From: Streptomyces cadmiisoli | Lineage (GTDB): Bacteria; Actinomycetota; Actinomycetes; Streptomycetales; Streptomycetaceae | Assembly (NCBI RefSeq): GCF_003261055.1 | Contig: NZ_CP030073.1 | Location: forward strand, 124,001 to 188,000 | DNA length: 64,000 nucleotides | Direction: 5' to 3' | Part shown: positions 10,001 to 17,567 of the stretch, piece after piece | Layout: every line of letters begins with the position of its first letter | Numbering within the stretch: the stretch's first letter is position 1 | Notes under the pieces: generated by a model | The model's database searches: none | What the model was told of the DNA's origin: nothing | The model's input: only the letters and a program-made list of their open reading frames with translations | Translations under genes and position numbers: made by a program

Positions 10001-10512
10001 GCGACGGACGTACCGACTTCTTCGCCACCGTCCACACCGACACATCCGACGAACTGTGGGCCTTCACCGGATACCACGGCGCCACCGTGGAACAGGCAGT
10101 ACTTCTGACCACCTCCTCCACATGGAATGAACGCGACATCGTCACCGTCCAGGATGTCTCCGGCGACGGCATCGCCGACCTGCTCTTCCGTACCGACGCC
10201 TCCGGAAGACTGCTCCTGCGCAAGGGAATCCCTGCATCCGGCGGCGGCGTCGACCTCACCTCGCTCGCCCTCTCCGGCAACTCCGCCGGCGGAGCCGACA
10301 CCGAGTACGCCGCCTCCGGCTGGTCCAAGACCAGCGTGCCCATGCTCATGGGCACTCCCGATGTCAACGCGGACACCATCCCCGACATCTGGGCCATCCA
10401 AGCCGACGGCACCGTCAAGTACCACGCAGGCAGCAAGACCGCCCTCTCCGGTTCAGGAATCCAGGTCATAGGCGCCAATCCACACTGGCCCACTCGCATC
10501 GCGATCGGCTGA
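7027..10512 (+). CDS. Secreted DNRLRE/FG-GAP repeat protein, RHS partner
   Basis: About 1161 residues from ATG 7027, which has AGGGGA about 10 bases upstream; an in-frame GTG lies at 6985. The N-terminus is basic and then hydrophobic (GVGVAVLATVVAATGIVYA), giving a signal or membrane anchor. A Pro/Ser/Asp-rich linker spans about residues 290-366. A DNRLRE-like beta domain covers about 420-600 (EARVGFESDTW, then SARLRVLETYSW). A fibronectin-like segment follows. FG-GAP/VCBS repeats from about residue 850 to the end carry Asp-rich loops such as GDFTGDKLAD, GDITGDGRTD and DVSGDGIAD, typical calcium-binding beta-propeller blades. Such proteins commonly sit beside large RHS genes in Streptomyces. 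A role in surface display or ligand binding is inferred. A perfect terminator follows. Confidence 0.9.
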   Translation: MTRISRRALGRGVGVAVLATVVAATGIVYAGLELDGDATPGGGHDRPAKSVSEATAVREAARSGKNVEVTAARTSHSTTWARPDGLMAKQLHSSPIRAKVGGEWKPIDTSLRRTKNGWEPRATNTRMVFSAGSDEHAEQRASRASVQRVSLVKQASVEDTGTPLVTLYVDNGTDAIQLTWPGPVPAPIIDGNRVLYPEIFPGGDLVLTADDDGFGQLVVLKNRAAAADPHARQLLYGLHSATLTFRLSPRSGIISAEDAYGTEVAVSSTPLMWDSSGKPAVTDGNVGATAQPTAPESPNASDPGSPSPTDNPSPSPTDDEPVESDEQSDTDVEDLPSATDGPPPTVSESPLPSAPAEPTPAPSQTGLASTLSLPLLDGPSPDSRGALVEVDLSDGAWALTPDQDLLNDPETTYPVFIDPSVKKHTQNWTTAYDRHPNATFYNGAGFNKGGTHEARVGFESDTWGTSRSFFNISFDKDLKGTKITSARLRVLETYSWSCSARSVSVHLTGPINSRTNWKNAPELHDGNKLATKSFAHGYKSGCPDAHETFDVRSGAQNAADDGEDTITFGLRARDEDSQYAWKKFRANGDDAPSMVLVYNRKPSIVSNSLDLGPDGRCTTTKPYVRMGSGDLTFTAKATDKDKNLDYFDFDLWELGKWDTTGDRLGSTGKVSVGGDTGTALGITDRFPTGGLKNGATYSWRVRAVDDAKSTSGFYPTKAPCRFVLDTAAPRPPVASSSDYPNADGSNNGFGSGAEDSNWSTKKFGTPGSFTFRALNTDVVRYEYGFNSPSYTGSASRQAGLPTSHQSTVTDAKPPAAGPNVLYVRAVDSAGNPSEPTKYFFYVTPRDQADAPGDFTGDKLADLMAVTKDGNLYLYPTQFDKDLVKGTGDLDYSMPGAYRANPDKDPNGGDEEPPYVQAPAGHFKGALITHNGDITGGDGLQDLVVRLDGRLWVYPGDGYGAVNIDKRQEILLPNNAPDPDDLTQIAAAGDITGDGRTDFFATVHTDTSDELWAFTGYHGATVEQAVLLTTSSTWNERDIVTVQDVSGDGIADLLFRTDASGRLLLRKGIPASGGGVDLTSLALSGNSAGGADTEYAASGWSKTSVPMLMGTPDVNADTIPDIWAIQADGTVKYHAGSKTALSGSGIQVIGANPHWPTRIAIG

Positions 10513-10522
10513 GAACGCCCTT

Positions 10523-10557
10523 GAGAGGTCCGCCACACGGCGGACCTCTCCCTTTTT
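10523..10557 (+). terminator. Rho-independent terminator of FG-GAP gene
   Basis: Stem GAGAGGTCCGCC (10523-10534), loop ACAC, perfect 12-base complement (10539-10550), then a T run at 10553-10557. It begins 10 bases after the stop codon of the FG-GAP gene. Confidence 0.92.
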
Positions 10558-10939
10558 GCAACTACTGCTTCGAGCTCCTGCACCCGGTGAGAAGTGAGCG
10601 AGCCACGCCACTGCCTCAGCCGCGAGGAGGCCGCCGCACGCGGCGGCACGAGCGCCACAAAGCCGGGTCACGACGCGTCCCGTCACGCCCGGCCTTACCG
10701 GCCGGCGTGGGAAGCCGACAGACCGGAGACGTACCGCTGGCCAGGGCGGGCGCGGACGCAGTGCCCGGCGTGTCCGGACGCCGGCTCAGATCCCCCGGCA
10801 GCCGTGGTGATGATCCATTCGGCGGCTTCGGCATCGGTCATCAGAAGCGCCTGCGTCGGGTGGACGTCGCCGTCCAGGAGCCGCGGACGGCCCGGTATCC
10901 AGCGCGTTGCCGAATACCGGGCCGTGGCTTCGTCGGCGT
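10558..10939. other. Intergenic region, no assigned gene
   Basis: A minus-strand reading (10695-10967, about 90 codons) overlaps the end of the next gene and contains some protein-like composition, but no family was recognised and no start is convincing. It may be decayed coding DNA. No repeat or RNA gene was seen. Confidence 0.4.
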
Positions 10940-11359
10940 CTACGGCGCGGCCAGGAGCCTGCCCCAAGCGGACAGGTCGTCCGCCGAATCGCCCTCCGTG
11001 CTTGCCGAGTAGGCCGTCGAGCCGGCCTGGACCTGAAGGACGAGGCGCTGGGCCAGGAAGGCACGCTTCGCCGTCACCCGGGCGTCACCGGTGAACACTC
11101 TCCTCACCAGCTCGCCCACGTGTTCGGTGTGTACCTCGTCAAAGGTGAAGTCGTCCAGCATGACCCGCACGCCTCCGGGATGGTTGCGCGCCCCCATAAT
11201 GAGGATCCAGACGTCGTGTCCGCGGATGTCACCGTCCCACTCCGCGACCCAGGCGCCGCCCTCCTCCCGTTCGCTGGGCGTGGCGTCGGCCACGCCCAGC
11301 GAACGCAGCGCTGCTGCGAGTTCCGCCAACGCGAGCGGTCTGTTGCCACTGCGTGTCAT
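10940..11359 (-). CDS. Hypothetical acidic protein
   Basis: About 139 residues from ATG 11359, which has a GGAGGG ribosome site about 11 bases upstream; a longer reading to 11407 lacks such a site. The sequence is soluble and acidic with predicted alternating helices and strands (AWVAEWDGDIRGHDVWILI, then GGVRVMLDDFTFDEVHTEH). It has no signal peptide or membrane segment. I do not recognise the family. The size, acidity and the presence of a MafI-like gene just to the right make an immunity-type protein possible, but nothing in the sequence proves it. Confidence 0.7.
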   Translation of the reverse strand: MTRSGNRPLALAELAAALRSLGVADATPSEREEGGAWVAEWDGDIRGHDVWILIMGARNHPGGVRVMLDDFTFDEVHTEHVGELVRRVFTGDARVTAKRAFLAQRLVLQVQAGSTAYSASTEGDSADDLSAWGRLLAAP

Positions 11360-11653
11360 GGCTACAGTCACCCTCCAACTGTTTAGGCGGGGAGACGACA
11401 TTCTCATTGATCTGACGCCTCGCGGGTCGGTCCGGGGGGCTCTACGACGTCATGATGCGGTCCGACAAGGTGGCTGCCATAGTGCCGGTCCGCGCGGTCT
11501 GGTCCGGGATCTACGCGACGCGCGGGCCGTCAGGCCGGATCGCGGAGCTCGGAGTGGCACTCAACTCCCCGTCGGTGTTGACGCTGTGGGGAGCACTGTT
11601 CCGTCGGACACGCGCTCCCGGTACGCGAACGGTCAGTGTGCCAGGATGCGTGG

Positions 11654-12010
11654 ATGGTGCAGTCTTACGCAGCGTGGGAGAAACGTGTACAGGATCTGGT
11701 TGAGTCCCTAACGGGTCCCGACTCGGAGCGCATGCGCGGGCACGTTCTTGACTTCCTCAGGGCCGGTGAGCACGGGCTCGCTGTCGAAACGCTTGCCGAC
11801 TGGATCGGGGATCTGGAGGAACCCGCGGTCGTTGCGCCAGCCGACCGTGCAAGGGTGCTCGAGCTGGCGTCGGACTTTCCCGAGGAGACACGGATTCGTG
11901 TGAGGCATGCTCTGACTGATAGCTGCCGACGGATGAGGCACAAGGTCGGTGGAGTCCTCATGACCGGGCAGCGGGTGCACAGGGCACTCGATTCATTCTT
12001 CTGGCAGTGA
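11654..12010 (+). CDS. MafI-like immunity protein
   Basis: 118 residues from ATG 11654, which has AGGA seven bases upstream; a GTG at 11636 is an in-frame alternative. The protein is all-helical and acidic. The pattern FLRAGEHGLAVETLADWI followed by an acidic helix resembles the core of MafI-family immunity proteins, small cytoplasmic antidotes to MafB-type secreted toxins. No cognate toxin lies next to it: the only polymorphic toxin here is more than 5 kb away and points left. It could be an orphan immunity gene. The 290 bases upstream contain protein-like readings (near 11452-11650) but no gene I can name. Confidence 0.6.
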   Translation: MVQSYAAWEKRVQDLVESLTGPDSERMRGHVLDFLRAGEHGLAVETLADWIGDLEEPAVVAPADRARVLELASDFPEETRIRVRHALTDSCRRMRHKVGGVLMTGQRVHRALDSFFWQ

Positions 12011-12093
12011 CGCGGCAATTCCCTCACGTGGGCGCCCGCCTCGCTGGAGGCTTCTGACCAGCGTGAACGGTGGCGATGGCTGTCCATGCCCCT

Positions 12094-12516
12094 CTACGAG
12101 GAGGGGTGTTGTTGCATCCACGTCTGCAACTGGGTCACAGCACCCAGAATGTCGGTCCGAGCAGCGTCCAGGTCATCTGGGCCGGCCCTCTGAGCGCTGT
12201 CCTGCGCACCGTCGATGATCTTGTAGGCGCCGGAAAAGTGCTCATCCCCGGCAGGATCGCTCTCCATCGCGGCCCGTAGATCACTCAAGGTGGTCAGCAC
12301 CCAAGTCAGGTGGTCTGTGCAATCTGCCTCACCGCAACCCGAGTACTGCGTCGCCTGGACCTGGGCCCACACGTCTTCCACCTTCTTGGCCTGCGCCGCG
12401 CCCGTGCTTCGCGAGCTGGGGCTTGCCTCCCCCGCATCGCACCCGGACGTTCCCCACGTCACCGCGATCCCCAGCACGACACTTGCCGCCAGCCCCACCG
12501 CGCGCGTCTTCGTCAT
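12094..12516 (-). CDS. Small secreted lipoprotein, hypothetical
   Basis: 140 residues from ATG 12516. The basic start MTKTR is followed by a hydrophobic core (AVGLAASVVLGIAVTW) and GTSGC, a weak but acceptable lipobox. The mature part is acidic and helical (KKVEDVWAQVQATQYSG, later GAVTQLQTWMQQHPSS) with two cysteines (CGEADC). The function is unknown. It is expected on the outer face of the membrane. No clear ribosome site was seen and an in-frame GTG lies just upstream, so the start is moderately certain. It converges with the MafI-like gene, 83 bases away. Confidence 0.72.
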   Translation of the reverse strand: MTKTRAVGLAASVVLGIAVTWGTSGCDAGEASPSSRSTGAAQAKKVEDVWAQVQATQYSGCGEADCTDHLTWVLTTLSDLRAAMESDPAGDEHFSGAYKIIDGAQDSAQRAGPDDLDAARTDILGAVTQLQTWMQQHPSS

Positions 12517-13055
12517 GCGCACGATCAAACAGGGAGCGGGTGCCCAAGTCCAGAAGAAGACGGGAGCTGCCGGTACGAGGTCGGCGTAGCGGCTTTGGGC
12601 AAGACCTGCCATGGGGCGACTCATCATGGCCCCTAAGCTCAGGCGCCTACCGTCCCATGGCGGGAAACTCGATGACGCCGACCGCCGCGCGAAGAAGCTC
12701 AGGTCAAAGGCGCCGTAGGGAATCGCCGTGCGGCGAACGGTCACGGCTGGCGGCAGGGTGCTGGGGACGACAGGGCGGGGTCGAGGCTGCGGGCCCGTTC
12801 GTCGGCGGTGCGGCCACCCAGCAGGCGCTGGACCGTCACGGGCGGGACGGCTGTGAGCAGGCCGACTTGGTGGACCACGCTGCACGCTGGCACAGCCGGC
12901 CGTGCCTGGGGGCATTGATACGCGGCACGCCGGCAGGGGGTCGTAAGCGTCGTGCGTTGCGGCTCTTGGACCTGAACGCCTCTGGCGCCAGGCCCGGATG
13001 TAACGCTTTTCGCGTCCTGGCCCAAGAACAAGTGACGTGCGGTTGAAGCACACCG
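12517..13055. other. Intergenic region upstream of sigma factor gene
   Basis: Holds the divergent promoters of the lipoprotein and the ECF sigma gene. Readings on both strands look like out-of-frame noise. No repeat, RNA or recognisable gene remnant was seen. Confidence 0.45.
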
Positions 13056-13760
13056 GTGAACCTCCGCAGCGGAGGACCGGGAGCCTTGGACGAGCAGGAG
13101 CTGTTTGTGGATGACCCGGAACGGTTACGGGGTGAGCCCGCTGCGTTGGTACGTGACCCGCAGCTCTTCGAGGAGTTCTACCGGCGCCACGTGGACGCGA
13201 TGATGCGTTTCGTGGCCCGGCGCGTCGACGACCCGCATACCGCGGCCGACCTGACGGCCGAGATCTTCCTCGCCGTCCTTGACTCGGCCCATTCCTACCG
13301 GCCGTGCCGCGGCAGCGAGACCGCCTGGCTGTACGGCATCGCCCGCAACGTCGTCTCGTCGGAACGCCGCCGCATAGCCCGGGAGAGGGAACGCGATCTG
13401 CGCATCTGCGGGCGGCGACTGCTGGAGGCCGACGACATCGCCCGCATCGAGGACAAGCTCGATGCGGCCAGCCCCGGGCGGCACGTCCTGGCCGCGCTCG
13501 AAAGGCTCCCCGAGGGTGAACGGGCCGTCATGGAGCTGATCGCGGTGGACCAGCTCACGGTCACGGAGGCTGCGGCCGCGCTGGGCATCCGCCAGGTCAC
13601 GGCCAGGGTCCGACTTCACCGTGCGCGCAAGACACTGCGGCAAGAGGCGGACTCCAAGACCACGGGCACGCATCACGCAGCTGTCCGGGCACGTTCCACG
13701 GGAGCGGGCACGGGGCCGGCGGACACATCGCTGCCGTACGTCGCGAGGGGAGAAGCATGA
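13056..13760 (+). CDS. ECF-type RNA polymerase sigma factor
   Basis: 234 residues from GTG 13056. Region 2 is seen at about residues 36-105 (FEEFYRRHVDAMMRFVARR, then HTAADLTAEIFL and AWLYGIARNVV). Region 4 is at about 143-195 (LERLPEGERAVMELIAVDQ, then a helix-turn-helix at TVTEAAAALGIRQVTARVR ending in HRARKTLR). These are the promoter -10 and -35 binding parts of group 4 sigma factors. A 40-residue basic and Ala/Thr-rich tail extends past region 4. The next gene overlaps by ATGA, so the two are translated together and the partner is probably its regulator. The promoter it recognises cannot be read from this sequence. Confidence 0.95.
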   Translation: MNLRSGGPGALDEQELFVDDPERLRGEPAALVRDPQLFEEFYRRHVDAMMRFVARRVDDPHTAADLTAEIFLAVLDSAHSYRPCRGSETAWLYGIARNVVSSERRRIARERERDLRICGRRLLEADDIARIEDKLDAASPGRHVLAALERLPEGERAVMELIAVDQLTVTEAAAALGIRQVTARVRLHRARKTLRQEADSKTTGTHHAAVRARSTGAGTGPADTSLPYVARGEA

Positions 13761-14380
13761 GCACGAAGAGGACGTTCGAGGACCGGCTCCTGGACGAACT
13801 GCACAGGGAGATCGAGGTACGCCAGGCCGGCGTGTGCCGGACCGGGCCCACTGAGACGGCAACGGGCGAAGGCACGCTGAAGGCTTCCGGGCGGCGTCTG
13901 TCCGCCCCGCGCCGCATCGCCGTCACAGCGGCAGCCTGCGCGGCAGCCTGGCTCACCACAGTGATCGTGCCCGGCTCACCGACCGACTCGAGGGCATACG
14001 CGGTGGAACGCCACAGCGACGGCACTGTCACCCTCACCATCGAGGACCAAAGCATCGACATCGAGGCCCAGCGCGAACTCGCAAGGCAACTGCGCCCGAA
14101 CGGTATCGGTGTGACCGTGTCCGAAGTCGCGCCCGGCTACATGTGCCAGCGCAGCAAACCGCGAGAGCTCTACATGACCGACGAACAGGGCGAACCCGTC
14201 GGAAAACCCGTCGCTGTTTGGACCTGGGAGATCAAGCGCGAGATCAAACTGTTCCCCGGCCACGTGCTGGCCTTCGAGAACACCACAGGCAGCAACAAGC
14301 CGTACGCAGTCATCACCTACTTCGCCAAGAGCCAGGTCGAACCCTGCGTTCCGGTCAAGCGCGCCAACCCAGAAGGCTAG
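13757..14380 (+). CDS. Membrane-anchored partner of the ECF sigma factor (candidate anti-sigma)
   Basis: 207 residues; ATG 13757 overlaps the sigma factor stop (ATGA). Residues 1-50 are charged and cytoplasmic (RTFEDRLLDELHREIEVRQ). One membrane segment lies at about 52-72 (RIAVTAAACAAAWLTTVIVP). The outer domain of about 130 residues contains two cysteines (YMCQRSK and EPCVPVK). The gene order and single membrane span fit an anti-sigma factor. However, the short N-terminal part lacks the zinc motif HxxxCxxC of the common ZAS class, so sigma binding is inferred only from coupling. A GC-rich hairpin follows the stop. Confidence 0.85.
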   Translation: MSTKRTFEDRLLDELHREIEVRQAGVCRTGPTETATGEGTLKASGRRLSAPRRIAVTAAACAAAWLTTVIVPGSPTDSRAYAVERHSDGTVTLTIEDQSIDIEAQRELARQLRPNGIGVTVSEVAPGYMCQRSKPRELYMTDEQGEPVGKPVAVWTWEIKREIKLFPGHVLAFENTTGSNKPYAVITYFAKSQVEPCVPVKRANPEG

Positions 14381-14397
14381 CCTCGATCCTTCTTGAC

Positions 14398-14422
14398 GGG
14401 CCGCCGACGAAGTCGGCGGCCC
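14398..14422 (+). terminator. Terminator hairpin after sigma operon
   Basis: GGGCCGCCGAC (14398-14408), loop GAA, perfect 11-base complement (14412-14422). It starts 18 bases after the stop. There is no strong T run, as is common in streptomycetes. Confidence 0.75.
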
Positions 14423-14922
14423 GCTTCGTTGTTGATATCCGGGGTGCAGCGGGCCGTTCCGGTGCGGCAGGAGCCCTCGCGGTCCGCTCACTTCCCCACC
14501 AGCCGTCGTCGAGATATCGCGTCTCGGCAGCCGCGCTGAGGTGAGAGTTGACGGCAGCGTGACCGCCGTGGGTTCTGCGCGTTGAGCGAGGTGACAGGCG
14601 TGCATCGAGTATTGGGCGGTTCCGGTTCGCCGGCGTGGGTTGGGAACCGCTGGTTTCGATGACCGTCCTGTCATGGCAGGTCGCCCCTGGCCTTCCCCTC
14701 GAAGACCAAGGGCTGCGAACTTCCTTACCCGTCCCTCCGCCCAGCACAACCACCCGGCCCGTATCTCAGGGGCGCCGCTGCGTCGGCGGTGAGGCCGCCC
14801 GCCAGCAGTGGTCGCAGAAGCAGCCGCTATGCCATTTCCTCAAGAACCGGCTTCCGCGGCCGTCCTACGGATGACGCCGACGAGGTCCCGGTAGCACGGC
14901 TGTGAGTGCTGGTCATACCGAG
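14423..14922. other. Intergenic region, no gene seen
   Basis: About 500 bases between convergent transcription units. Several short open readings exist on both strands but none resembles a family I know. No RNA gene was seen. Confidence 0.4.
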
Positions 14923-15912
14923 TCAGGTGCGCAGCCGGGCGAGTTCGTCTGCGCGGCGCTGGTCCTTCGGACGGCCGAGGGCCCGCCGCATGCGGATCAG
15001 GTCGTCGAGTGCGGCGTAGCGGATGGTGAATCCTGCGGGGTCACGGGTGGTCTGCGCCAAGGTCAGGCAGGGGGTGACATCCATGGCGCCCCAGGGCAGG
15101 GCGGGGGTGCACAGGTCTCCGCTGGCACCGGTGACCCGGTACCCCACCTGTGAGCGGTCGAGATCAGGCAGTCCGGTGCAGCCGCACAGGGCCAGGGCGT
15201 CGCGCAAAGCGTGCGCCTCGTCAGGAGTGCCGTCCCAGAGCAGGTCGAGGTCCCCGGTCAGTTCGGTCGAGCCGTGCATGATGCCGGCGACCTGGCCGAT
15301 GACTACCGCGCGCAATCCGGCATCGTGAATTGCTTGGAGGAAGGGGAAGGGATCGAAGCCAAATGCCCCGTCGGTGGCGAAAGTGCCCAGAAGATCGTCG
15401 GCTTCCTCTGGGCGGCGCCCGCTGGGGCTACGTTCTCGCGTGGCGTCTTCGGTCCGGGCGATGGCCTGCCGCAGGCGAGGCCGAGCCACCAGTCGGGGGC
15501 GACGTCTTTGGGGCTGACAAGCGACAGCGCCGCAGCCGGAGCACTCCACCAGCGCCCGGTAGGCCAGGGCCGCGACCACCGTGCGGAAAGCGGGCACCGT
15601 GGACGACCACTGGGATACGGGTACCACAGGCGCCACGCCTCCCGGGACGTCGCTGTCGTGGCGCCAGCTGTCCGGAAGGGCCGGCGGCTGGTAAGCGTGG
15701 ACAGCACGCAGCCGGGCGGCGATGATCGCGCCGACGGTGGTGCGGACCCGGTCCGGTAAAGGCCGGTGGGTGATGACGTGGCGTAACTGCGCGCTGTTCC
15801 AGCCGGCCTCCATCATCGCGGTGATCACGCGGCCCTGATCGGTCAGCAGGAGGTCCGGACGGCGGGCACCGATGTCGAGCAGCAGCCGGATACCCGGATG
15901 CATCTCGTCCAC
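14923..15912 (-). CDS. Two-part protein: replication-associated N-terminal domain plus nucleotidyltransferase
   Basis: 329 residues from GTG 15912; ATG 15903 is an alternative with GGACGAG upstream. Residues 1-80 (HPGIRLLLDIGARRPDLLLT, then RVRTTVGAIIAARLRA) match a domain that accompanies small winged-helix genes in Streptomyces plasmid-like clusters. Residues about 190-320 look like a minimal nucleotidyltransferase fold: VVIGQVAGIMHGSTELT followed by GDLDLLWDG, with the GS and DxD metal-binding residues present. Residues about 125-165 are basic and low in complexity; the same DNA in another frame (SPKDVAPDWWLGLACGRPSP) looks like a normal continuation of the N-terminal domain. The fusion may therefore come from frameshifts or recombination. 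It lies 31 bases downstream of two winged-helix genes on the same strand. Confidence 0.75.
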   Translation of the reverse strand: MDEMHPGIRLLLDIGARRPDLLLTDQGRVITAMMEAGWNSAQLRHVITHRPLPDRVRTTVGAIIAARLRAVHAYQPPALPDSWRHDSDVPGGVAPVVPVSQWSSTVPAFRTVVAALAYRALVECSGCGAVACQPQRRRPRLVARPRLRQAIARTEDATRERSPSGRRPEEADDLLGTFATDGAFGFDPFPFLQAIHDAGLRAVVIGQVAGIMHGSTELTGDLDLLWDGTPDEAHALRDALALCGCTGLPDLDRSQVGYRVTGASGDLCTPALPWGAMDVTPCLTLAQTTRDPAGFTIRYAALDDLIRMRRALGRPKDQRRADELARLRT

Positions 15913-15943
15913 CCGCGGCCCGCGCGGCGGCGATGCTGCCGGC

Positions 15944-16393
15944 TCAGGCTGCAGCTTCGCTGCGAGCCTCGTTGTCGCCGCGGTGGCCGGGACGGAGGGG
16001 TGTGGTCTTCTGCTTCGTGGTGTTCTTTCCGATGGTGTTCTTAGTCAGGTGGTCAGCCGACGTCGGGTCATCCACCGGTGGGAAACCCGACATCGGCTGC
16101 GACCTGCAGCGTTGCTGACTGGGTGAATCGGTGATGACGTACGCTGCCGCACCGAGCGTGCCGTCCGGACGGCGCTCGCGTCCCCGGCGCAGGAAGCCAT
16201 GCTTCTCCAGCTCCTTGAGCCCGCTCCTGACGGCTGCCTCGCCGTCGCGGCCGCGGCGCGCCAGATCCGCCACGCTGATCCGCCAGCCGTCCCGGTGCGT
16301 ACTGATCAACCCGAACAGACCCTGCGCCTTGAACGAAAGCCGAGGATCGCGGAACAGGCCGTTCGCGATCTGCGTGAAACGGTCCGCCGCCAT
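15944..16393 (-). CDS. Winged-helix DNA-binding protein (copy 2 of tandem pair)
   Basis: 149 residues from ATG 16393, whose A is shared with the upstream stop (TGATG), so it is probably translated by coupling. A longer reading to 16453 is possible. Residues 1-80 form a replication-type winged helix: RFTQIANGLFRDPRLSFKAQ, GLFGLISTHRDGWRISVADL, then an AVRSGLKELEKHGFLRRGR recognition region. The tail is polar and basic (STADHLTKNTIGKNTTKQK pattern). Its core aligns clearly with the neighbour at 16393-16791. Such proteins are found beside plasmid-derived or integrative functions in Streptomyces. The exact DNA target is unknown. Confidence 0.85.
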   Translation of the reverse strand: MAADRFTQIANGLFRDPRLSFKAQGLFGLISTHRDGWRISVADLARRGRDGEAAVRSGLKELEKHGFLRRGRERRPDGTLGAAAYVITDSPSQQRCRSQPMSGFPPVDDPTSADHLTKNTIGKNTTKQKTTPLRPGHRGDNEARSEAAA

Positions 16394-16791
16394 CACCCCA
16401 CGGCGGATCCCCGCCTCGAAACCGGCCCCCGCCCGACTCGACGACCCGGACACGGCCGGGGGCTGCCGGCCGCAGGCCCCCGGCCGGCGTCACCGAGGGC
16501 CGGCCGGTCCGTGATCGAGTAGACGATACCGCCGAGCGTCCCGTCATCGCACCGCACCTGCTCACGGACCAGATAGCCGAACCTCTCCAGCTCGCTCACA
16601 CCGGCACGCACCGCATCCCGCCCATCAGGCCCGGCACCCACCAGGTCAGCGACCGTGACCCGCCAGCCGGTCACATGGGTACTGAGGAAACCGAAAATCC
16701 CCTTCGCCCGAAACGTAAGCCCGCTGTCGCGGAACAGGGCATTGGCGACCTGAGTGAACCAGGCGGACGGGGCGGACCCGTCCGCGGCCAT
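16393..16791 (-). CDS. Winged-helix DNA-binding protein (copy 1 of tandem pair)
   Basis: 132 residues from ATG 16791, preceded by GTGGGGTG; the same context precedes the start of copy 2. An upstream GTG at 16827 is also in frame. The core is WFTQVANALFRDSGLTFRAK, GIFGFLSTHVTGWRVTVADL and AVRAGVSELERFGYLVREQ, the same winged-helix family as copy 2 with roughly half the residues identical by eye. The C-terminal 35 residues are Gly/Arg/Pro-rich. This is the first gene of a three-gene minus-strand set with the nucleotidyltransferase protein. The pair probably arose by tandem duplication. Confidence 0.82.
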   Translation of the reverse strand: MAADGSAPSAWFTQVANALFRDSGLTFRAKGIFGFLSTHVTGWRVTVADLVGAGPDGRDAVRAGVSELERFGYLVREQVRCDDGTLGGIVYSITDRPALGDAGRGPAAGSPRPCPGRRVGRGPVSRRGSAVG

Positions 16792-17104
16792 CACCCCACG
16801 ACGAACCCCCACCCCGAGACGAGTCACCGCCCTCCCCCGCAGGCCACGAACACCCGGCCGCCACAGGTCTGCAGCGAGGGGGTAGACGCGAAGTTGCGGT
16901 GACCACTGAGCGAAGAAGCGTGGGAGAGGTTCATCCCTTCAGCGCACCCGACGACCCCGACCACACCGACGACCACCAGCCCCGACCACCGGACACGATC
17001 CAGCAACAACCACACAAGACCGCCATGGTCAGCCGCGTCCCGCGGGCTTGGCGATCGGCGTTGCTACTGCCAGTTGTGCGCGGCGAGGGGGCCTGTGCCG
17101 TTGA
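16792..17104. other. Intergenic region upstream of winged-helix genes
   Basis: Probably carries the promoter of the minus-strand winged-helix set. No gene, repeat or RNA was recognised. Confidence 0.4.
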
Positions 17105-17446
17105 AGTGCCCAGCAGGCCTTCACGTGGGTATTCGATGATGTCATGGGGCAGTTCGTGCACGGTAAATCAGGCCAGAGCCATGTACCTGTCCGGTCCTTG
17201 GTTGACGGGCTCGCCTTCCCATTCCTCAGCCTCGAAGAAGAAGTCGATCCGCTCGACTTCGTCGCCCTGGCGGTGGTGCACCACCTGGACAAGGCGGAGG
17301 TCGGTCGGGTCGACGGTGATCCCGGTCTCCTCGTGCAGCTCGCGGACAGCGCCGGCGGGCAGAGTCTCGCCCCGGTCGAGTCTTCCTGAGGGCATGCGCC
17401 ACCGACCGTAGCCAATCGCCGCGGGGGTGCCGCTCCGGGAGCGCAA
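17105..17446 (-). pseudogene. Nudix hydrolase remnant, frameshifted and 5'-truncated
   Basis: A 92-codon reading from 17446 carries a complete Nudix box: GRLDRGETLPAGAVRELHEE plus TGI, with the GETLP and REL-EETG metal-binding residues. The fold normally needs a first strand of 25-30 residues before the box, and only about 20 are present. The reading stops at 17168 after DRYMALA, while a family-like ending (HELPHDIIEYPREGLLG) continues in another frame at 17161-17112. A short indel near 17165 explains this. Intact Nudix proteins hydrolyse nucleoside diphosphate derivatives; this copy is probably inactive. Confidence 0.7.
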
Positions 17447-17567
17447 CCGGCAGGCCGTTGGTCAGCGGAGTCGCAGACCGCGGACACGGTGTACGACAGG
17501 CCGGTCACGGCCACGGCGGAGGACCCGCTGTCCAAGGTGCCGTGGGGAGGCCACGCTCCGGTGGGGG

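Noticed and set aside
8164..10658. Minus-strand open readings under the FG-GAP gene (for example 9409-10425, 9897-10658)
   Set aside because: Shadows of a clear coding frame on the plus strand; no ribosome site or family match.
10695..10967. 90-codon minus-strand reading after the FG-GAP terminator
   Set aside because: Overlaps a better-supported gene, has no convincing start and no recognised family. Left as an unassigned note.
12741..13046. Open readings on both strands upstream of the sigma factor
   Set aside because: No family, no ribosome site, and mutually overlapping; treated as noise.
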